Below are positions 12,740 to 22,507 of a stretch of DNA of 64,000 nucleotides, in pieces. The DNA lies in assembly GCA_965153455.1 (NCBI GenBank), contig OZ234496.1, positions 12,206,304 through 12,270,303 on the forward strand, read 5' to 3'. Position numbers and translations under genes: made by a program. The notes under the pieces were generated by a model. It saw only the letters and a program-made list of their open reading frames with translations. It had not been told where the DNA came from and did no database searches. The stretch's first letter is position 1. The number at the start of each line of letters is the position of its first letter. The stretch comes from Sphagnum compactum (taxonomy: Eukaryota; Bryophyta; Sphagnopsida; Sphagnales).

Positions 12740-12945
12740 GCGACTACATGCGATTATTAGTTATTTGCAACTACATTTGGACATTTTTGCAACTATTTCT
12801 TGTGTTGGTCATATTTGCAACTACAGTGCAACTAATTTGCAACTATTTTGGTGTTCATCCTTTCATGTGAACAACGTTTTGTTTAGTTTTTATCTGAGAA
12901 GAACAATTTATGTCCCATTAGTTGCAAATGTGACCAATTTAGTTG
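12740..12945. repeat. CACTA subterminal repeats, left end
   Basis: Several direct and inverted copies of TTTGCAACTA and variants (TTTGCGACTACA, TTGCAACTACATT, GTGCAACTAATTTGCAACTA, TTAGTTGCAAATG) occur in about 200 bp just inside the left terminus. The same word dominates the right end. Confidence 0.8.
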
Positions 12946-13179
12946 CAACCCTATAAATATATAAAGGTGTATTTTGTGAATTCTAAAGAATATAGTATGG
13001 TGTATTAGGATTTATAAATGTATATTTTGAATGTATACAAACAACCATATTAGATGTGTATTCAAATATTATTATTATCATAAATGGCCTTGATATTATG
13101 GTTACATTAAATGGCATATATTTTGAATATATCAAAATTGTATGTAAGATATTTGCTAAATATATTGTGCCCATATTAC

Positions 13180-13409
13180 TGTTATGGACCGACTACAAAC
13201 AAGTGGAGAATTACAAGACAAAACAAACTTTATTGACCCATCAACTGGTGTTGATCTGCTGAAGGGTTGTTCCCTAGACTATCTCCTTTTATAACCCTGA
13301 GCCATACTAGTCCCAAAATATCCTAGGCCATGATATTGCCAAAAGTATCCCAAAATATCCTAGGCCATGATATTGCCAAAAGTATCCCAAAATATCCTAG
13401 GACATGACA
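13180..13409 (-). repeat. 3' LTR (element sense), with 37-bp internal expansion
   Basis: This 230-bp LTR differs from its 157-bp partner mainly by two extra copies of a 37-bp unit (CCTAGGCCATGATATTGCC plus flanks), which lies near the outer edge of U3. It starts with TG and ends with CA. A TATA-like box and an AATAAA-like signal are preserved on the minus strand, as in the other LTR. Confidence 0.92.
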
Positions 13410-13429
13410 TTGCCAAATGACATGAAATT

Positions 13430-14652
13430 AAGGGCAAGGGATATCGATTCTTTTTGGTTATCTTGTTGAGTCCACGATAATCCACACAGAGTCGAAGGGA
13501 GCCATCCTTCTTCTTGACAAACAAAATTGGGGCGCCGGCTGGAGACTTGGAATGCTGAATGAACCCCTTGGCAAGATTTTCAGTAAGGTAATCACGCAGG
13601 GCTTGGAGTTCCAGTTCCGATAGGCCATAGATAGGACCAAAGGGTGGTGAGTGTCCTTCTTCTAGATCAATCGGGCAGTCATATGGACTATGGGCGGGGA
13701 GCTGATCAACATTAATCTTTTCAAAAACATCAACAAAGTCCTTGTACTTCTCGGGAAGTTTGACAGGTGTTGGTTCTGATTGGGGGTTTGTGGTGTTGGC
13801 TGGGTTGACATGGATGGCGAAGACTTGAAGATTCTTAGCAGCCCGATAGAAAGGGACAGCTCTATCAACGAAGATCTGGACAGGGCTGGTTTTCTGGGCA
13901 GGATTCTTGACAAGATTCTTGACAGGACAAGGTTTAGTTCTAACCAACCGGGGGTTCTTGACTGCAGGACTTGACATAACAGACTTGATAAAACTGGAAT
14001 TGGTTCCGACCCTCTTTGGGTTCTCGACCACAGGGTTCTTGGCAGGACTGGACAAAGTGTTTTTCTAAGCGTGGGGTTCTTGAGAGGTGCACCGTTGTGC
14101 GCTGAAGGTGAGGGTTCTAGATCGCCAATCAATGATAGGGTTGTGTGCTTCTAGCCAAGGCAGACCAAGGATGATGGGATGGTGAGGGGTGGAGATGATG
14201 TTGAGAACAATCTTCTCCGTGTGCTTGCCGATACAGAGTTCTAGAGGGGTTGTCTCGTGTGTGATTGCACCAGAAGCAATGGTTCTCCCATCAATAACCT
14301 CTACCGGAACAGGGGTTGACTTCTTGACCACAGGGATGTTGTGTTGGACGACAAATGTTTGGTCGATGAAAGAAGAGGTGCCGCTGGAGTCCACCAAAGC
14401 TGACACTTGTGGTATGTCTTCTGGAATACGAATGATGTCCACATACTGAGTGAAACTGGGACTGGGACCAACAGCGGAACAGGAGCCTTTGCAAAGGTGG
14501 TGTTGGGTGAGATACAGTCGCACGGCTCCTACTGTGACTGGATGTTCTTGTTTTCCAACTCTTAGGGAGTTTCCACAGCTTGTACTTGAAGTTTGACAAG
14601 CTTTTGAGGACACTGACGAGCTATATGCCCTGGGTTGCCACAGTAAAGACAT
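13430..14652 (-). pseudogene. pol: pol fragment: protease and truncated reverse transcriptase
   Basis: The frame shifts relative to gag. The retropepsin domain runs from about 14460 to 14100 with ALVDSSGTSSFID, an altered form of the usual DSGA catalytic loop, and the flap-side motif IILGLPWL. A stop occurs at 14065-14067, and neighbouring frames carry the proline-rich linker in duplicated form, so at least one frameshift is present. The RT start follows ([13 protein letters not shown]; later [20 protein letters not shown] and [10 protein letters not shown]) and breaks off after RYPLPLI near 13436. The catalytic YxDD region, RNase H and integrase are absent, so the copy cannot move by itself. 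Confidence 0.85.
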
Positions 14653-15503
14653 AGATTGTTTGTCCTTCGGCGAAGTTTATCGGCTTCTGTCAAAGATTTA
14701 AACTTAGCTGTGTCGATCTGCATCGGAGCAGGTCCAAAAGAGGCAGGTCGGGCAACTGGTGTTGTTTGGGGAACTAAGGGGAGCGTAGTAGGCCGACTGT
14801 TCCAAAGCTGGGCGTTAGAGGTGACTTTCTTTTCTTGGCGACGTTCGAACAGATGATCATCGCACCGAATTGCCTGGGTGATGGCTTCACTGAAGGAAGA
14901 AGGGTTTGCGAGTGTCAACAAAAGATCTTGAACATCATCACGAAGCCCACAGCGAAACTGATCAATCAAGGCAGCTTCTCCCCAATTGACGTCGCAGGCA
15001 AGCTGCCTGAATTCTGAGGCGTTGACGATGGCCGAACGTGTCCCTTGCTGGAGGCGACGCAGCTTGTCGGCTGAAGTCCTGGCCTTGTCACTGTCCCCAA
15101 ATACTGCTTCAAATTTCGCCATAAAGGCGTTGAAATCTTGTAGGAGAGGGGATGATGTTACCAGGATGGGAGCAAACCATGTTGCAACTGTCCCACTGAG
15201 TAGGGTTCCAACGAATCCTACACGAGTGGTGTCATCAAAATAACGACGGGGGTGTAGTTGCATGATCAGGCGTACCTGGCTGACAAAGCCTCGAAATTTG
15301 AGGCGCGTTCTATCAAACTTTTCTGGCAGACTGATCTTGGGCTCTGAGGCGGCCATTGCAAGAGCAGGAAGTACTGGGGCAGGAGGTGGTGGCTGATTCT
15401 ATAGGCGAGTCACCGAGTCTCCAAGCACGGCATTTTCTTGTTGAAGGTGCTGAAGGGCGGCGAGGATTTGAGTGAGATTGATGTTTGATTCTGAGTTGTC
15501 CAT
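14562..15503 (-). pseudogene. gag: gag of the Ty3-type element, one in-frame stop
   Basis: The frame opens at an ATG at 15503 with a short leucine/glutamine-rich helix, is interrupted by TAG at 15399-15401 (codon 35), and is then open to 14562. The middle has the retrotransposon gag core (LPEKFDRTRLKFRGFVSQVR, later FVGTLLSGTVATWFAPIL). The C-terminal part carries one CCHC zinc knuckle, CLYCGNPGHIARQCP, which binds the genomic RNA. The protein would form the particle around the RNA. The downstream ATG at 15356 would bypass the stop and give 264 residues. Codon use is much more GC-rich than the surrounding DNA, consistent with a fairly young insertion. Confidence 0.85.
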
Positions 15504-15540
15504 GGTGGTAGTTCTCACACTTTTGCGCTTTCAATCTTCA

Positions 15541-15850
15541 AACTTGAAACTTTAGATGCTTGGATCTCTCTCGATACAAGTCCAAATGACATGAAATTTC
15601 TCTCACACATATATTCCTATATGATCTATAAGATCACAAAGTTACAGACCCAAAAAAGCTTAAACAAAGGAGATATGACCAAAAAACCAGATCTGCACTT
15701 GAAACTTCAGATGCTTGGATCTCTCTTAATACAAGTGCAAATGACATGAAATTTCTCTCACACATATATTCCTATATGATCTATAAGATCACAAAGTTAC
15801 AGACCTAAAAAAGCTTAAACAAAGGAGATATGACCAAAAAACCAGATCTG
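15541..15850. repeat. 155-bp tandem duplication in the retrotransposon leader
   Basis: The segment beginning ACTTGAAACTTTAGATGCTT at 15542 is repeated from 15697 with few differences, giving a period of 155 bp. It lies between the primer-binding region and gag, so it duplicates the untranslated leader, where packaging signals usually sit. Confidence 0.9.
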
Positions 15851-16013
15851 GCACAGAGTTTTCAAAAGCTCTTAACTCTCACAAAACATATCGTTTTCTT
15901 TTGAAACTTTGAGAGTAGAAGCGTCCTATAGTCTTCTATAACCTTTCCAAGTTTCACTCCAAGATACCTTTAGCTACTTACTGAAACAACAAAACAAACA
16001 AACAAGAAAAAGG

Positions 16014-16023
16014 AGCAGATCAA
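16014..16023 (-). promoter_or_regulatory. Putative self-priming primer-binding site
   Basis: Two bases inside the 5' LTR (element sense), the minus strand reads TTGATCTGCT. A tRNA primer site would begin with TGG at the LTR edge, and none is present. The 10 bases are exactly complementary to AGCAGATCAA in the LTR (16098-16107), about 33 nt downstream of the TATA box and so at or very near the RNA 5' end. That is the arrangement of Tf1/sushi elements, whose RNA primes itself. Confidence 0.6.
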
Positions 16024-16025
16024 AC

Positions 16026-16182
16026 TGTTATGGACCGACTACAAACAAGTGGAGAATTACAAGACAAGACAAGCTTTATTGACCCCATCAACTGGTGTTG
16101 ATCTGCTGAAGGGTTGTTCCCCAGACTATCTCCTTTTATAACCCTGAGCCATACTAGTCCCAAAATATCCTAGGCCATGACA
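16026..16182 (-). repeat. 5' LTR (element sense) with promoter and polyadenylation signals
   Basis: A 157-bp LTR. On the minus strand it holds TATAAAAGG (plus positions 16132-16140), then about 33 nt further AGCAGATCAA (16098-16107), then AATAAA (16075-16080). This gives the order U3-R-U5 with transcription starting near 16108-16115. Confidence 0.9.
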
Positions 16183-16187
16183 ATTAC

Positions 16188-17419
16188 AAGTTTATCCAAA
16201 CCATTTTATTATATTTCTTAAAATTATTACAAATGACATTTATTATTATCTGTATTAATATATATATATATATTAATTGGATGTAATAAAAAACTAAATT
16301 TCAATATTATCTTTAACTAAAATTTAAAAGCAGTAATATCTTATTACATAAAGATCATAATGATGATGATGATGATATTAGAATGATAAGAAAAATAATT
16401 TTATAATTACTGAAGTAATTATTAAAATTTTAATATATTATTACATTATTATTAAATTTTTTCAAATGACCAATGTATTTATTACGAATTAAAATTTATT
16501 TATTAAAAAATGAAAATTAATTATAATAAATCATAATAGTTCTAACAAGTGATATATAATAATAATAATAATAATAATAGCTAACCTAGGCTAATGACAA
16601 ATGACATTATTGTTATTATTATTATAAGTAATCAATTATGAAATATTACTAGATTAATATATTAATTACTAGGAAATATTAATATAGTTTTAAGTTTTTA
16701 TATTTCAAGTTTACAGTTGATATTTATTAATTATTAATAAGTCAAAGACTATAATCATTTACTGATATATAATTTGTATTTTCAGTTTTATTATTTTATA
16801 ATAATTACCTTATTAATTAGAATGGAAATCTAATAAATTAGTATACAAATGCAGAAATTATTTTCAAAGGAAAAATATACATAATAAAAATATAAAATAT
16901 TTACTATAATAGTTCATAAATAGATTTAATCAATGAAGGAATAATGTGAATATTAAAAATAAAATAGTTAACCTTAGCTACCAACTACCTACAATAATAA
17001 TTGAATTAATGTTATTTTTATTATTAAATATTTATTTTTATATTTATTATTAGCTATATAAATGAAAATAATAATGGGAATAATATAATAAAATAGTTAG
17101 CCTAGGCTAGGTAATAATTATATTATTAGATATAAAAAACCTAGTACTCAATTTATAATAATATTTAATAATTAATAAATACTGAATATTTCAATTATAT
17201 ATTAATTTATTTGCTTCCGAAATTAATAATTTATTACTTATTATAAATTAGCTAAATATTTCAATATTAGCCAATTAATAGTTAATTAAATTGGTTGATA
17301 GATTATTATAGTTAATATATAATTATAATTAAATAATATTACTATTTATCTAAAATGTTGAGTTTCAACATTTCATGCTTAGATTTAATAAAATTTCCTT
17401 ACTTTATGGATACCATTGA
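16188..17419. other. CACTA interior, extremely AT-rich, no gene
   Basis: Low-complexity AT DNA with ATTATTATT, (TA)n and TAATAATAATAA runs, and occasional CCTAGGCTA words. No coding potential is visible. It resembles 1240-1470. Confidence 0.7.
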
Positions 17420-17720
17420 AAAATATAATGTGGATTAGGGTTATAATGTGGGTATTACATTTTGCCCCCACATACAATGTGCATCCTCAAATTGTCGTGC
17501 AGGTATTACATTTCCCTTTCCCATATATAATGTGGATTAGGGTCATAATGTGCATCCTTAAATTGTCGTGTAGGTATTGCATTTCCCTCTACCATATATA
17601 GTGTGGATTAGGGTGATAATGTGGGTATTGCACTTTGCCCCCACATACAATGTGCATCCTTAAATTATTGTGTAAGTATTACATTTCCCTTTACCATATA
17701 CAATGTGAATTAGGGTCATC
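17420..17720. repeat. Composite tandem repeat, alternating 101 and 72 bp spacing
   Basis: The core TGTGGATTAGGGT recurs at about 17431, 17532, 17604 and 17705 (TGTGAATTAGGGT in the last), with spacings of 101, 72 and 101 bp. Long and short units therefore alternate, giving a 173-bp higher-order unit. Shared phrases include CCCCACATACAATGTGCATC and TTGTCGTG. It is followed by a short GC-normal patch (17719-17880) with hairpin CCCATCG...CGATGGG, whose origin I cannot name. Confidence 0.85.
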
Positions 17721-18070
17721 CCATCGCTTCCGATGGGAAATACATATCTACACTGCTTTATCCAGAAGGTGGGAAAAACATGGGGGCGAAGGAACTCAAA
17801 GCACCGTTCATTCATTAGCACCCAGTGATCTTCGTACGAGGAACAAATCTAATGTTCCCGCTGTTGGTTGGTGCATTATTATTACTATAATTAACTAGTT
17901 AGTTGGATAATTTATGAAGTGAATTAGCTAGTTTCTAATTTAGTTGTTAATTAATTAATTAACAAGTGTATCAATTTATTTTAAATATTTTTATTCATTA
18001 AATAATTAATATTTTTATTATTGAATTAGTTAGCTAATTAGTTAACTAGTTAGGTGTCATTTACTTATTT

Positions 18071-18227
18071 AATTATATACTTTTCAAAATGGGAATGAAA
18101 GCCAAAACATATGGGATAAACTTTTTAGTTGCAAGTTGTTTGGAACTAGAAATGTTGCAAACAACTGCAACTAAAAAGTTTATCTCATTGTTTTGGCTCT
18201 CATTCCCATCTTGAAAATTATATAAAC
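18071..18227. repeat. Foldback: 72-bp inverted repeat with a loop of about 13 bp
   Basis: The left arm (18071-18142) and right arm (18156-18227) are near-perfect reverse complements, e.g. GGGATAAACTTTTTAGTTGC against GCAACTAAAAAGTTTATCTC. The loop is about GGAACTAGAAATG. A transcript would form a long hairpin able to feed small-RNA production. The arms include the TAGTTGCAA word of the CACTA subterminal repeats. Confidence 0.88.
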
Positions 18228-18719
18228 AATGTGTTTTGTCCTACATTTACATATTAAAATAGATGGACATATGGGATGAGTCATTAAATATGACTTAACT
18301 CAAAATAAAATATAAATCTTCATGTACTCACACTTAACTACCTACTTCCCTAACTTGCCTATTTACTTTTCTACTTACCTACCTACTTTTTTACCTACCT
18401 ACCTAAGTAGGTATTTGGCCTAGGTAGGTAAATACATCCTATTTAGATAGGTGTTTAACCTAAATGGATAGGTAGATATATAGGTAGGTCGGTACTTAGT
18501 GCAACCTACATGCCTAAATATTGATGTAAATGTAATTTGAATTTTTTTAATTAATATGCCATGTGGCAAATTTTTATTGCACCACATGTCATAATCTAAA
18601 CCATCCAAACATAAAAATTAGATGTCTTAAATTATTTCAAAATAATAATAATTTTTTTTTAATTATTAAGAGTTGGGACACGTGGCAACACATAACTTAC
18701 TCTCATTGTTCACCAAAAA

Positions 18720-18925
18720 AATCACATTTTAGTTGCAAGCGACAATACATATATGATTAATCAAAGGATGAAAGTGTATTTTGTTGACTTTTTCTTTCAT
18801 CCAAAATTTGTTGTCGTTTGCGACTGGTGTTAATGTGACTTGTTCAACATGACTATTAAGATTTTAATTGCAAATGTCGCTTGCAACTAAAAATTAGTTG
18901 CATGTACTAGTTGTAAAATGACCAT
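18720..18925. repeat. CACTA subterminal repeats, right end
   Basis: TTTTAGTTGCAAGCGACA, TCGTTTGCGACTGG, TTTAATTGCAAATGTCGC, TTGCAACTAAAAATTAGTTGC and similar words crowd the 200 bp inside the right terminus. They mirror the left end in sequence and density. Confidence 0.8.
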
Positions 18926-18940
18926 TTTCTACTAGTGATT

Positions 18941-19881
18941 TTAGCCATTTGGATTTTGCCACCCAAATCATATTTTCATTTGTTGGCAAACCTATCCTTG
19001 GGTGATATATTAGGAACGTCACATCCCAAATTTTTGTAACCCATCCAATTTTAAAACAACATAGGATTCACATAAAAAAACCTCTTCATTCCAAATTATT
19101 TATCAAAAGGTTACCCAAGTCATGTAGAATTCAAAACTCTTATTAAATTTACTAAAAAATGTGTTTTGATGTGAAAAATGAATGCATAAGGAAAAAATTT
19201 AGGAATGTTACTCGAAGGATTTTTTTGATCAGGGACACAAAAGGAATCCAGTTTTTGGAAAATTTTCTCAGATGTTAATTTTTGAGAATACTTCAAATGC
19301 CAACCTACTTGATGTATTTTATAGATAATTGATTGAATATGTTTTGATTTAGTTATGAATTTTTGAAATCAAGATCATGAAGCCCCAAAGGGTCATTGAT
19401 GTCAAGAACACACATGATAATTATTTTCAACCTTTTTTTGTTTTAATGATTAGTTTGGATCAATCCTTTGTGCATGTACTAAATAAACAAGAAAAAAAAT
19501 CTAATGTGTAAATGTAAGCACTTAAAAAAAAAAGGTTAGGAATTGGGTCAAGAATGGGCCAAGAATGGTTAAGGAATCAAAATGTTAATGCATATTATAA
19601 GTTTTTGGGTGTTCACTTTGAGTTTTAACTTTTTCTATTTCTCCTTATTTTTCAACTTCTCTTATTGTTGGGTCATAAAATCCTTTGCAATTTCATCCTT
19701 CTCCAAGGGTTTTTGTTCTGTTTTCTTTTCCTTTTCAAAGTGAATGTTTTCAAGGGACCGTATTTTGGTGTAATCTGGTTCACTTGGTCCACTCGAACCA
19801 CTTGAATGAGACTATAACTTAAACTAAACAAAGATATTTTTGGCTTGCACAATTTCATTTTGCCCTTGAGCTTGTGGAGAT
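18941..19881. other. Flank of the CACTA element, possibly LINE ORF1 remnant
   Basis: If the CACTA is removed, this sequence joins that at 12699 and below, which leads into the LINE endonuclease. The minus strand just outside the CACTA end has an open stretch with GWVTKIWDVTFLIYHP. That could be a piece of LINE ORF1 protein, but the match is weak. The rest is AT-rich without recognisable content. Confidence 0.3.
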
Positions 19882-20051
19882 TCTTTTTCGTTATTAGACT
19901 TGGTTTGAGAGGTGAGCTTTACACTCCTTACTGTAAACCTGTGTCTTCGGGTTCATCTCCCATTAATCTTTTTCGTTATTAGACTTGGTTTGAGAGGTGA
20001 GCTTTACACTACTTACTGTAAACCTGTGTCTTCCAGTTCATCTCCCATCAA
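19882..20051. repeat. 85-bp tandem duplication
   Basis: TCTTTTTCGTTATTAGACTT through CATCTCCCAT is present twice in a row, starting at 19882 and 19967, with only a few substitutions. Confidence 0.9.
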
Positions 20052-20904
20052 AGTGATGATTTTCGTCAAAATGTTCTTGACCCAATTCGTCCTTTGTGAT
20101 GACGAACTTTGAGGCCTTGTTTGCTTCAATCTTGCTTCTAGGGTTTTTTCCTTTTCACCATGACAATGTTTTCCATTGACCTGGCTGCAAGTTCAAAATC
20201 CTCTACTTTGATACAAGTTCAGATGCCCCTTTGCTCATCCTTCGAGCTTTTGCGACCTTGAGTTTTGTGCAGTTCCTAACACCTGACTCCATGCAATCTG
20301 CACATCTCACAACTCATTAGGTTAGCTTCAAATATTCTAACTTCTTCTAGATTCGATTCACCATCAAAATTAAATTAGTGAAGACTCATTGAAAATTAGT
20401 CTGATGTGGACCAGCCTGCAAGAATCAACTCTCGAGACAACTCCAAGTTGCCCCAAGGCATCGAAAAAAACAACACTTAATGAAAGTCTAAGGACAACAC
20501 AATGTCATCCCCAAGACAACCAACACAAGTTTTTCGTGAAAAGAAATGCAGGACAAAGTGTTGTCCCCGAGGCGAACCCGATTGCTTCCAAAGTATTCTA
20601 AATAAGTATCCCAAAGGGGTTTTTGTGGGGTGACACTAGTGTTATGTTGGGACAACTTTATGTTGCTTCAAGAAACTACCTTGCATTCATCTTGCCATGT
20701 TCCCAGAACCCCACAACTTGATCCACTATGACAAATTGTGACGTTGAACTCAGTTCACCATGGCTTAACCCCTCACACCATGATGTTGGGGCACCATAGA
20801 GAGGCACGAGCCTTGGGTAGGGTTTGAAATAAAGAACTGGTTGAAAACCACCAGTTAACTTTAGGTAAAACCTGAGGTAGTGGCCTTTACTGGAATAAGT
20901 ACTC
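20052..20904. other. Unassigned intergenic DNA
   Basis: Moderate GC content with no recognisable domain in the 70-codon frame at 20389-20601 or the 81-codon minus frame at 20676-20921. It probably belongs to the same repeat complex as 20905-22270. Confidence 0.4.
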
Positions 20905-21300
20905 TTGTGAGGAAGGGCCAAGCACGAGCTTGACTCTGGGAAGGGCCCATGTGAAGGTGATTTTGATAAAGCTCACAACCAAGGGTTTTACTAAATATTA
21001 TAAACCTGCTCGGATTTTTTCTTTTGTGATACCTATTAGGTATCATGGAAGAAAGCAAAAGAAAATGCAGGACATTTCAAAAAAATTGAACACTTGTTTT
21101 GGTTTTGAAAAATGGAATCCTTGTTCTAGGATTGTGTGAGGCAAGGTCAAGTGTGAGCTTGATTCCGTTAAAGCCCTTTCCCTAGGGTTTTACTGGCCAT
21201 AAAGACCTGCTTAGATTTATTTTTTCTGTTCCGTGGTCCCAAGAGAAAGAGAGAGAAAAAAAAAGTAGGATGTTTCAAAAAATGGATTGTAGCCCATTGT
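20905..21300. repeat. Diverged direct duplication of about 230 bp
   Basis: A segment with GAGCTTGACTC, then AGGGTTTTACTAAATATTATAAACCTGCT, then GCAGGACATTTCAAAAAA (from about 20926) is repeated as GAGCTTGATTC, AGGGTTTTACTGGCCATAAAGACCTGCT and TAGGATGTTTCAAAAAA (from about 21155). The order is conserved and the sequence clearly diverged. Confidence 0.65.
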
Positions 21301-21730
21301 GTTTTGATATAGATCTGTCATTTTTCTAAAATGCCCCCCACAAACAATAGTGAAGGAAAAACAACAACACTGGGTAAGGTGCTCAAATTACACAAAAAAT
21401 AAAATAAAAATCCGAACAGGGTCGTTACAGAAAGAATAATGGCCAATAAGTGCTGATTCTGCCTCTGAATAGGCACCCATTGCTATTTGGTTCCCGAAAA
21501 TATCTTGAGCTGGTTGAACCCCACTCCCCCAAAAAAGTAAAAATCTATTCACAGCGAGGTGACAAGCTTGAGTAGAATCCAAGCTGATCATGAAGGGGGG
21601 CAGCAATTCAGGCCACTTTTTTCTGAATTCAGAAATTGCATGCATAATTGGACCACACAAACCGACAAACAACCACTTGCTTGCCCTGCCCATACGCAAG
21701 TGGGTAAGGCATATAGGGTTACCATTAAGG

Positions 21731-22266
21731 CGAACCAGCACCCACACTGATACCGTGGTTAAAATTCTGAATTTTTTTTAAAGATTGCTTTAACCATGCT
21801 AAATATTCCATCCTAAGACTAAATCAAGGTCTCTGAATGCAAAATTTAAAACATTTCATGTGTTGAATATGGTCACTCAAAGGCATAACTCACGAAGGTG
21901 ACGGTACCAGTGTGGGTGCTGGTTCAACAATAAAACTATATTTCTCAGCAATGGTTCTCACCTTCCTCATGTCATTCATATCGTGCCTCCTCTCCTTCTC
22001 GAATGAATCTGAATGGTTCAAAATTTTAGGAGATCTTTACCTTGGGTAAGGACCCACTGCAAATGGGGCTATATTTGGGAATTCAAAGCACCACACTTAA
22101 ACTCCTAAGTCCAACAAGCAGGGTGAACTGGTGGTGCCCATACTGGGTACTTTCATCGTGTTGAGTGAGGCCTTTTAGTCGCGGGCATATTCAACCCAGC
22201 AGGTGTTAAATTTGGACTTAAGAGACACCATGATCTAGTCTTAGGATGGGATATTAACCATGGTTA
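21731..22266. repeat. Two staggered inverted repeats
   Basis: Pair one: GAACCAGCACCCACACTGAT (from 21731) against ATCAGTGTGGGTGCTGGTTC-like sequence ending at about 21926. Pair two: 21791-21834, containing ATTCCATCCTAAGACTAAAT, against its reverse complement at 22221-22266. The pairs are offset, so one arm of pair two lies inside the loop of pair one. They could be a foldback element or a rearranged pair of terminal repeats. No target duplication was identified. The 119-codon minus frame at 21388-21747 overlaps one arm and shows no known domain. Confidence 0.7.
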
Positions 22267-22507
22267 GAAACATCATAACAAATTTCAGGATTTCTAGTAT
22301 AAGCCTAGACAACAACTTATGGCTACTTTCTACTAATACTATTACAATCCCACATAACAAACTTGTGGTTAGAGTTAGTTTTTACTTTGTTACCATTAGG
22401 TCCAGCAATGAAGTATTATTAACTGTAAAAGCCTAGATAACGCGTTGCGGTTACTTTTGACTTTATTACCACCAGGTACTCTTGCACACCCCTAAAAGGT
22501 CGTTTGG

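Larger units (their letters stand above)
13180..16182 (-). mobile_element. Ty3-type LTR retrotransposon with internal deletion
   Basis: Two LTRs (13180-13409 and 16026-16182), both beginning TGTTATGG and ending GACA on the plus strand, bound the element. ATTAC is duplicated on both flanks (13175-13179 and 16183-16187). The coding order on the minus strand is gag, protease, then the start of RT. Sequence then runs directly into the 3' LTR, so most of RT, RNase H and integrase are missing. Over the alignable part of the LTRs I count about four differences plus a 73-bp tandem expansion in the left one. The gag has the look of Tf1/sushi-type chromoviruses, but without integrase the clade is not proven. 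Confidence 0.93.
12702..18937. mobile_element. Non-autonomous CACTA (EnSpm-type) DNA transposon, 6.2 kb including a nested retrotransposon
   Basis: Both ends carry CACTAGTAGAAA in inverted orientation (12702-12713 and 18926-18937). Partial terminal identity continues for several more bases (TTGGCCA against ATGGTCA). The flanking 3 bp are ATT on both sides (12699-12701 and 18938-18940), the duplication size of this superfamily. Within about 250 bp of each end lie many copies of TTGCAACTA/TAGTTGCAA, the expected transposase-binding subterminal repeats. No transposase frame is visible. The interior is AT-rich low-complexity DNA plus a foldback, a tandem repeat and the nested LTR element at 13180-16182. 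Without that element and one copy of its duplication it would be about 3.2 kb. It sits inside the LINE upstream of its endonuclease. Confidence 0.85.

Noticed and set aside
13780-15243. Plus-strand frames opposite gag and pol
   Set aside because: Shadows of the minus-strand retrotransposon genes, which carry the recognisable motifs.
17420-17720. CRISPR-like repeat-spacer array
   Set aside because: Plant nuclear context, and the repeats alternate at 101 and 72 bp with related spacers, so it is an ordinary tandem repeat.
21388-21747. 119-codon minus frame considered as a gene
   Set aside because: No domain, overlaps an inverted-repeat arm, and lacks splice or promoter context.
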